DNA of 36,622 nucleotides. It comes from CAYWFP01 sp964457365 (GTDB taxonomy: Bacteria > Planctomycetota > SZUA-567). The notes under the pieces were generated by a model. The model did no database searches, had not been told where the DNA came from, and saw nothing but the letters and a program-made list of their open reading frames with translations. Shown here piece after piece: positions 31,871 to 36,622 of this stretch; position 1 is the stretch's first letter, and every line of letters starts with the position of its first letter. Position numbers and translations under genes: made by a program. Where the stretch lies: the NCBI GenBank assembly GCA_964457365.1, contig CAYWFP010000028.1, forward strand, positions 1 through 36,622, written 5' to 3'.

Positions 31871-33163
31871 TTACCGGTAAAGAAAGCGCCGCGCGAGGAT
31901 CAGGGCGTGGAGCTGGTGCTGGGTGACGTCGATGCGCAGCACCGGCTCGCCCATGCCGTTCATCACGCCCCCGAGCGCGCGCGGGTCGGTGGTGGGGTGC
32001 GCGCGCAGAAACTCGTTCTCGCCGGCGAAGGGGCCGCCGACCTGCATGCGCATGATCCGGTGCAAGCCCTTGTCGATCGCGTCGGCGAACTTCTTCTGCG
32101 ACTCGACGTCGCCGCGCTCGCGGGCCAGCGCCCAGGCGTGGATGATGCCCTCGAAGGCGTAGGCGGTGTTGCGCCGCCGGTCAAGCACCTCGTGCGTGTC
32201 GATCATCCAGTGCGCCAGATCGATGACGCGCTCGGCGTAGTGGTCGGTATGGCTCCAGCCGCTCCGGCTCAGTTCGTAGAAGGCCATGCTGCCCCACTGG
32301 TAGAAGCCCTTGGTCAGATCGCTGTCCTCCACCTGCGCGCGGGCCTCGACGACGTGGTAGTTGTACATGATCTCCGCCGACTCCTTGGCCAGCCCCTGCA
32401 GCAGGTCGTAGCCCTCGATATAGCGCGCGGCCTTGACCAGCGCCAGCAGCGCCTCGCCGTCGACGTACGGCGAGGGCTTGCCGTGGGCCTTGCCGTCGAC
32501 ATAGTCGTACTCGCTGTAGAACGCGCCCACGCCGTCGCGCAGCGAGAGCAGGAAGTGCATGTAGCCGTCCAGGTCGCGCAGCAACCGCGTGCGCTTGCCG
32601 CTCTTGTCGAGCGTGCGCAGATAGTCGATATGCGCCAGCGCCAAGAGCGCCATCGAGCCGCTGCGGCCCGATTCCTCGCCCGGATAGACCAGCATCACCC
32701 GCCCGTCGTCGAGGGTCTTGCCGTGGCGGGCGAAGAAGTCCAACCCCTTCTCGATGGCGAGCGCGCTCTGGGGCGAGGGGCGCGCCTGGTGGACCACGGT
32801 CAGCCCCCACAGCGAACCGGCCTGCCGGACCTGGCTGTCGCCGGGAACCGGGAGCTGGCGAAGCCAGTTGTACTCGTAAACGAAGTTGCCGCTGTCGCGC
32901 TGCGAGCAGACCATGTAGCGCCGCCCCAGCAGGAGCGCCGCGTCGATGGCCGCGGGGGCGATGCGCTTCTCATTCGCCTCCGGCGCGGCGGTAACCGCGG
33001 GCGCGGGCGGTGGCGTCGCGGCCGGTGCCGGCGGCACGGGATGCGAGCGGACGACCTGCACGACGATCAGCGCCAGCAGAATCAGCCCGGCCCCGACAAG
33101 CGCGGGAAACAGGGCGCGGCGAAGCGCGCGCGGCGGCGTGTCGGAGGCTGCGGTTCCGGCCAT
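31871..33163 (-). CDS. Membrane-anchored alpha/alpha-toroid-like protein, unknown function
   Basis: 430 aa from ATG 33163. A membrane helix at about residues 18-38 (LVGAGLILLALIVVQVV) is followed by a Pro/Ala-rich linker (PVPPAPAATPPPAPAV) and a ~340-aa helical domain with recurring motifs such as QAGSLWGLTVVHQ, GSMALLALAHIDYL, GEALLALVKAARYI, YAFEGIIHAWALA and DVTQHQLHALI. This pattern of paired helices around a barrel resembles the six-hairpin/prenyltransferase or glucuronyl C5-epimerase C-terminal toroids. The soluble part faces the periplasm. A GTG at 33187 is in frame (eight more residues), with no better site. It lies 40 bp after the radical SAM gene and may be co-transcribed. Enzymatic role unknown. 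Confidence 0.7.
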   Translation of the reverse strand: MAGTAASDTPPRALRRALFPALVGAGLILLALIVVQVVRSHPVPPAPAATPPPAPAVTAAPEANEKRIAPAAIDAALLLGRRYMVCSQRDSGNFVYEYNWLRQLPVPGDSQVRQAGSLWGLTVVHQARPSPQSALAIEKGLDFFARHGKTLDDGRVMLVYPGEESGRSGSMALLALAHIDYLRTLDKSGKRTRLLRDLDGYMHFLLSLRDGVGAFYSEYDYVDGKAHGKPSPYVDGEALLALVKAARYIEGYDLLQGLAKESAEIMYNYHVVEARAQVEDSDLTKGFYQWGSMAFYELSRSGWSHTDHYAERVIDLAHWMIDTHEVLDRRRNTAYAFEGIIHAWALARERGDVESQKKFADAIDKGLHRIMRMQVGGPFAGENEFLRAHPTTDPRALGGVMNGMGEPVLRIDVTQHQLHALILARRFLYR

Positions 33164-33203
33164 GAGCTCAACTATATTCGTACGCACAGGCCATTACAAG
33201 GCC

Positions 33204-35045
33204 CTATGTTGCACGAATCGGGCAGCGCTCGAGCCCGCACCCGGCGCAGTGCGCGGGCGAGCAGGCGGGGGTGAAGCAGGCGTCGTGGCAGCGCTGGCGC
33301 TCGCGTTGCAGGAACGCCGGATCGATACCGAGGTCGATATGCCCCCACGGCAGCGGCGCCTCGACCGCCGGCGCGCGGCAGGCATAGGCCTCGATGGCGA
33401 GGCCGGCGTCGGCGAAGGCGCGGCGCCAGGCGTCGTCGGCGAACCTGTCGCTCCAGCCGCAGAGGCGCGCGCCCAGGCGCCAGGCGCCGAGGATGACCCG
33501 CCCCAGCCGCCGATCGCCCCGCGCGAGCGCGCCTTCCAAAAGCGAGGCGGGGATGTCGTGGCTCTTGTAACTCACCTTCTTCGAGCGGATATGCGCGCGC
33601 ACCAGCGCCTGTTTCGCCGCCAATTCCTCAGCGCCGGCCATCGCCTCCCACTGCAGCGGGGTATGCGCCTTGGGCACGAAGTTGCTCACCGAGCAGGTCA
33701 CCGCCGGGCCGCGGCCGCGCTTGCCGCGCAGGTGCGCGATCTCGGTGGCCAGCTCGCCGACAGCGGCGACGTCGTCGTCGGTCTCGGTCGGCAGCCCGAG
33801 CATGAAGTAGAGCTTCAACGTCTGCCAGCCCTGCGCGAACGCCTCGCGCGCGGCGGCGCGCAGATGATCGGTGAGGACGTTCTTGTTGATCGCCGCGCGC
33901 AACCGGTCGGTCGCGGCCTCCGGCGCCAGGGTCAGGCCGCTGCGGCGGACGGTCTTGAAACGGCGCGGGATGTCGCTCAGGGCGTGGTCGACGCGCAGGC
34001 TCGGCAGCGAGAGGCTGACGCCCAGCGGCGCGAACTCCGCGTCCAGGGCGGCCACCAATTCGTCGAAGCGCGAGTAATCGCTGGTGCTGAGGCTCAGGAG
34101 GCCGATCTCGTCGTAGCCGGTGTGCCGGTAGCATTCCCGCGCGGCGGCGACGAGCGCCGGCACGTCGCGCTCGCGTTGCGGGCGGCAGACCATGCCCGCC
34201 TGGCAGAAGCGGCAGCCGTTGGGGCAGCCGCGCTGGATCTCCAGCGTCACGCGCTCGTGGACCGATTCGAAGACCGGCACCACCGGCTTCACCGGCGGCG
34301 GCTGCGAAGCGAAGTCGAAGACGATACGCCGTTTCACGGGCATGGGCGCGCCATCGACAGCACCGGCGACATGCAGAAAACCGTCCTCGCCGGCCGCCGT
34401 TTCGTATAGCGCCGGCACGTAGACCCCCACCACTTCGCGCGCGAGGCGCAGCAGCAATTCCGCCCGCGGAAGGCGCGCGGCCTTGGCGGCGCGGACGATT
34501 CGCAGGATCTCCGGCAGGGACTCGTCGCCCTCGCCGACGAGGAAGGCGTCGAAGAAGTCCGAGAGCGGCTCGGGGTTGAACGCCACATGCCCGCCGCCCA
34601 GGATCAGCGGCGCCTCCGCGCCGCGGTCGAAACGCGCAAGTGGCACGCCGCCCAGATCGAGCATGGTCAGCACGTTGGTGGCCGATAGTTCGCAGGTCAG
34701 CGAGAAGCCGATGGCGTCGCAGTCGGCCAGCGGCGTGAACGTCTCCAGGGTGGTCAGCGGCCGGCCGGCGCGGCGCAGCGCGGCCTCCATGTCCGGCCAG
34801 GGCGTGAAGACCCGTTCGGCCGCGGCCCAGTCGAGGCGGTTGACCGCGTCGTAGAGAACGCGGCTGCCGTGGTGGCTCGTGCCGATGGCGTAGACGTCCG
34901 GGAAGGCCAGCGCCAAACGCACCTCGGCGCCGGGCTGGACCACGGCGTTGACCTCGCCGCCGACGTACTGGCCCGGCCCTTCGATGGCGAAGAGCAGACG
35001 CTCCAGTTCCGGCGGCAACTCACCGCTCCTATCATCCTCGTTCAT
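33204..35045 (-). CDS. B12-binding-like radical SAM protein, TIGR03960 type
   Basis: 613 aa. The N-terminal ~220 residues match the cobalamin-binding-like region of TIGR03960 proteins (ALAFPDVYAIGTSHHGSRVL, ADCDAIGFSLTCELSATNVL, LILGGGHVAFNPEPLSDFFD, VGEGDESLPEIL). The radical SAM core has RGCPNGCRFCQAG with Cys274, Cys278 and Cys281 binding the [4Fe-4S] cluster, then LSLSTSDYSRFDELV, SGLTLAPEAATDRLR and MLGLPTETDDDVAAV. The C-terminal 60 residues end in a Cys cluster (CHDACFTPACSPAHCAGCGLERCP-like), possibly a second cluster or zinc site. The partner protein TIGR03936, often fused or adjacent, is absent here. Start ATG 35045 has AAGGAG. Role unknown; proposed in the family to modify rRNA/tRNA or protein. 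Confidence 0.88.
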   Translation of the reverse strand: MNEDDRSGELPPELERLLFAIEGPGQYVGGEVNAVVQPGAEVRLALAFPDVYAIGTSHHGSRVLYDAVNRLDWAAAERVFTPWPDMEAALRRAGRPLTTLETFTPLADCDAIGFSLTCELSATNVLTMLDLGGVPLARFDRGAEAPLILGGGHVAFNPEPLSDFFDAFLVGEGDESLPEILRIVRAAKAARLPRAELLLRLAREVVGVYVPALYETAAGEDGFLHVAGAVDGAPMPVKRRIVFDFASQPPPVKPVVPVFESVHERVTLEIQRGCPNGCRFCQAGMVCRPQRERDVPALVAAARECYRHTGYDEIGLLSLSTSDYSRFDELVAALDAEFAPLGVSLSLPSLRVDHALSDIPRRFKTVRRSGLTLAPEAATDRLRAAINKNVLTDHLRAAAREAFAQGWQTLKLYFMLGLPTETDDDVAAVGELATEIAHLRGKRGRGPAVTCSVSNFVPKAHTPLQWEAMAGAEELAAKQALVRAHIRSKKVSYKSHDIPASLLEGALARGDRRLGRVILGAWRLGARLCGWSDRFADDAWRRAFADAGLAIEAYACRAPAVEAPLPWGHIDLGIDPAFLQRERQRCHDACFTPACSPAHCAGCGLERCPIRAT

Positions 35046-35242
35046 CGCGCTCCTTCGTATTGTCGCCGTCCATCATCCACGTGGCGCGCCGGAATTCAAC
35101 CCTCGGCAGAAATCCACACCCCGGCGTCCGATAAGCTTCTTTCCCGTGAATTCTCGGAAAGAGAGACAACGGCAGACGCAAGTGGCAGAGGGAGTCGCGC
35201 AGGGCGCGACAGAAACGAGTGGAAGGAAATCGAGGAAGCGCC

Positions 35243-35602
35243 ATGCGAACGTTCGGAACCTTGCTGATGGTGGCGCTGCTGCTCGGGGGATTCGTCCTCG
35301 TGCGCGCGTGGGTCTACGCCGCGCGTTACGCCGCTCCGACGGCGACCGCGGCCGAACCCGCCCCGACCGGGGTCGATTCGAGCGCGCCGGAGGCGGACGA
35401 AAAGAACGAGTACCTCTTCATGAAATCGCCGTCCTCGGAGATGTGGCACAATCCCCCGGCCACGGACCTGCACCTCTCCCCACCCGCGAGCGACACGGCG
35501 CCCATACCGGACCGCGAACTGCCGGCCTCGCTCTTCGGCGATATCGCCGCGGAGGAGAAGTGGGAGTGGCCGCCGGAGAGCGAGAACCCCGCGAAACGCT
35601 GA
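35243..35602 (+). CDS. Small membrane-anchored protein, unknown
   Basis: 119 aa, unrecognised. MRTFGTLLMVALLLGGFVLVRAWVYA is one signal-anchor or uncleaved signal helix; the rest (~90 residues) is acidic, proline- and alanine-rich with no cysteines (ATAAEPAPTGVDSS, EYLFMKSPSSEMWHNPP, EEKWEWPPE). ATG 35243 is preceded by GAGGAAG at 35232-35238; a GTG at 35219 is in frame but without such a site. Divergent from the radical SAM gene and convergent with the FliG-like gene three bases away. The 197-base gap upstream has no clear promoter. Confidence 0.6.
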   Translation: MRTFGTLLMVALLLGGFVLVRAWVYAARYAAPTATAAEPAPTGVDSSAPEADEKNEYLFMKSPSSEMWHNPPATDLHLSPPASDTAPIPDRELPASLFGDIAAEEKWEWPPESENPAKR

Positions 35603-35605
35603 GGG

Positions 35606-36571
35606 CTAAACCAGATCCGGGCTTTCGGGGTCGATGACGATCTTGCCCGCCTGCTGGAGCTTCATCGCCACGTCGATGNNNNNNNNNNGCGCGCGCTCGA
35701 TATCCTGGACGCGCACGCGCTTGCCGCCGCCGGCGGCGACCTCGTCCTCGATCAGTTTCGCCCGGCCCGCCCCGACCGCGTGCAGCACCCGCTTGTGCAA
35801 CCGATCCGAGGCGAAACGCAGCGCCAGCGCCGAAACCTTCGGGTCGACGACGCTGAAGACCTTACCCAGCGCATCGGCCTCGCTGGCCTCCAGGTCGTCG
35901 AAGACGAACATGCGCCGATGCAGGTTCTGGTACAATTTCGGGTCATTGGCCTTGACCATGTCGCGGACCTTCGGGTCGGCGTAGCGGAGGATCTCGGCCG
36001 CCAACGCCATGCCGTCGATCTTGCGCGGGCCGCCCGCGGACTTCGGCGGCGCTTTTCCGGACTTGGCCCGGTTGGCCGCTTCCAGCGCACGCTGCATCGC
36101 CTGCTGCCGGCGCGGATCGGCCAGTTGCCCGGCTTCTTCGGGGGTGGCCTGGCGCGGCTGCCATTTCTGCGGCGAGCCTTCCTGCGGCAGACCCTCGCGC
36201 TGACGCGCCACCTGCCGGGCTTCCTGGGGCGTGGCCTGGCGCGGCTGCCATTTCTGCGGGCCCGGGCGGGGTTGCGGCGCGGCAGGCGCGACTTGACCGC
36301 CGGGCGCGTCGAAACGTTTCTTCAAGCCGTGAGCCACCGTCTGCAGGATCTCGCCGGGGACCTTGCGCCCCTTGCGCATCAGGCCGACGATCTCCTGCTG
36401 TCGCGCAGCCGGCATGGTCGCGAGAATCTTCGCCGCCTGCGGCGGAGCGAGCTGGGCCAGCACCACGCCGGTCACCAACGGTTGCTCGCCGGCAAGCGCC
36501 TTGGCCACCTGCTCGGCCGGCGCCTGGTTCAGAAATCCGAAGAGTACCTTATCATCACCGGACGGCGGCAT
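35606..36571 (-). CDS. fliG: FliG-like flagellar switch protein lacking the N-terminal domain
   Basis: 321 aa, with ten Ns in the codons for residues 295-298. Residues ~10-87 match the first half of the FliG middle domain (FGFLNQAPAEQVAKALAG, then EQPLVTGVVLAQL in place of EHPQT...); residues ~184-232 match its second half ending RRMFVFDDL, and 233-315 the FliG C-terminal torque domain (DPKVSALALRFASDRLHKRV, AGRAKLIEDEV, VQDIERA...IDVAMKLQQAGKIVI). The FliF-binding N-domain (~100 aa) is absent; a Pro/Gln-rich insert (88-183) with two copies of PQKWQPRQATPxEA replaces the normal short linker. The C-domain needs four residues in the gap, typically Gln-Gln-Lys/Glu-Ile, which fits the 10 Ns. Either a divergent FliG or a FliG-derived protein of another complex. 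RBS AAGGGAG. No other flagellar gene is in the window. Confidence 0.7.
   Translation of the reverse strand: MPPSGDDKVLFGFLNQAPAEQVAKALAGEQPLVTGVVLAQLAPPQAAKILATMPAARQQEIVGLMRKGRKVPGEILQTVAHGLKKRFDAPGGQVAPAAPQPRPGPQKWQPRQATPQEARQVARQREGLPQEGSPQKWQPRQATPEEAGQLADPRRQQAMQRALEAANRAKSGKAPPKSAGGPRKIDGMALAAEILRYADPKVRDMVKANDPKLYQNLHRRMFVFDDLEASEADALGKVFSVVDPKVSALALRFASDRLHKRVLHAVGAGRAKLIEDEVAAGGGKRVRVQDIERAXXXXIDVAMKLQQAGKIVIDPESPDLV
35679..35688. other. Assembly gap (10 Ns) in the FliG-like gene
   Basis: Ten unknown bases. Unlike the gap in recA, both flanks stay in one frame and the alignment to FliG predicts exactly four hidden residues, so the gap length may be correct here. Confidence 0.95.
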
Positions 36572-36622
36572 GTATCTCCCTTGCGTTCAACCCTGCCCGT
36601 ATTCTCCGTTTCCGCACCCGGC

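Overview
The window is a high-GC bacterial contig with two 10-N scaffold gaps. The gene mix points to the PVC superphylum, most likely a Lentisphaerae/Kiritimatiellota-type bacterium: formylglycine sulfatases in a sugar-catabolic operon, H-X9-DG-like and GspG-like prepilins, a CxxC zinc-ribbon protein of a type frequent in PVC genomes, and an ECF sigma/membrane anti-sigma pair. This placement is an inference from gene content; no rRNA gene is present.

Layout. (1) 3-2038: 3' end of rlmN, a 101-bp tandem duplication, then recA interrupted by an assembly gap. (2) 2059-6697: four co-directional sugar genes: a TIM-barrel isomerase/epimerase, an oversized zinc-dehydrogenase-like protein with a doubled Rossmann region, and a nucleotidyltransferase plus APH-fold kinase pair that looks like an NDP-sugar salvage route. 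(3) 6785-7348 (minus): PPC/DUF296 protein; 7490-7578: tRNA-Ser(GGA) with a good promoter. (4) 7810-18008: secretion/pilus-type region: one stand-alone prepilin, an ECF sigma factor and membrane anti-sigma candidate, then six genes in an order resembling gspG-H-H-I-J-K, several very large for pseudopilins, ending with a 1173-aa GspK/PilX-like protein and a terminator. (5) 18154-18681: small membrane protein with four cysteines.

(6) 18750-30030 (minus): one tightly packed eight-gene operon, read from high to low coordinates: aldo/keto reductase, zinc dehydrogenase, FAD oxidoreductase, sulfatase, GH130 enzyme, sulfatase, metallophosphoesterase-PQQ propeller fusion, sulfatase. It looks like a cytoplasmic pathway for desulfating, oxidising/reducing and cleaving a sulfated, possibly mannose-containing, glycoside. 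(7) 30329-31820: a disturbed segment: a G12 tract and palindrome before a frameshifted, truncated response regulator, about 450 bp of non-coding DNA rich in inverted repeats and visibly lower in GC, and a zinc-ribbon gene that may be split by a frameshift. (8) 31871-36571: membrane-anchored alpha-toroid-like protein, a B12-binding-like radical SAM protein of the TIGR03960 type, a small anchored protein, and a shortened FliG with a proline/glutamine-rich insert.

The features I consider most unusual are the sigma-linked large-pseudopilin cluster with its repeat-bearing terminal protein, the phosphoesterase-PQQ fusion inside the sulfatase operon, the domain-doubled dehydrogenase, and the FliG lacking its FliF-binding domain.
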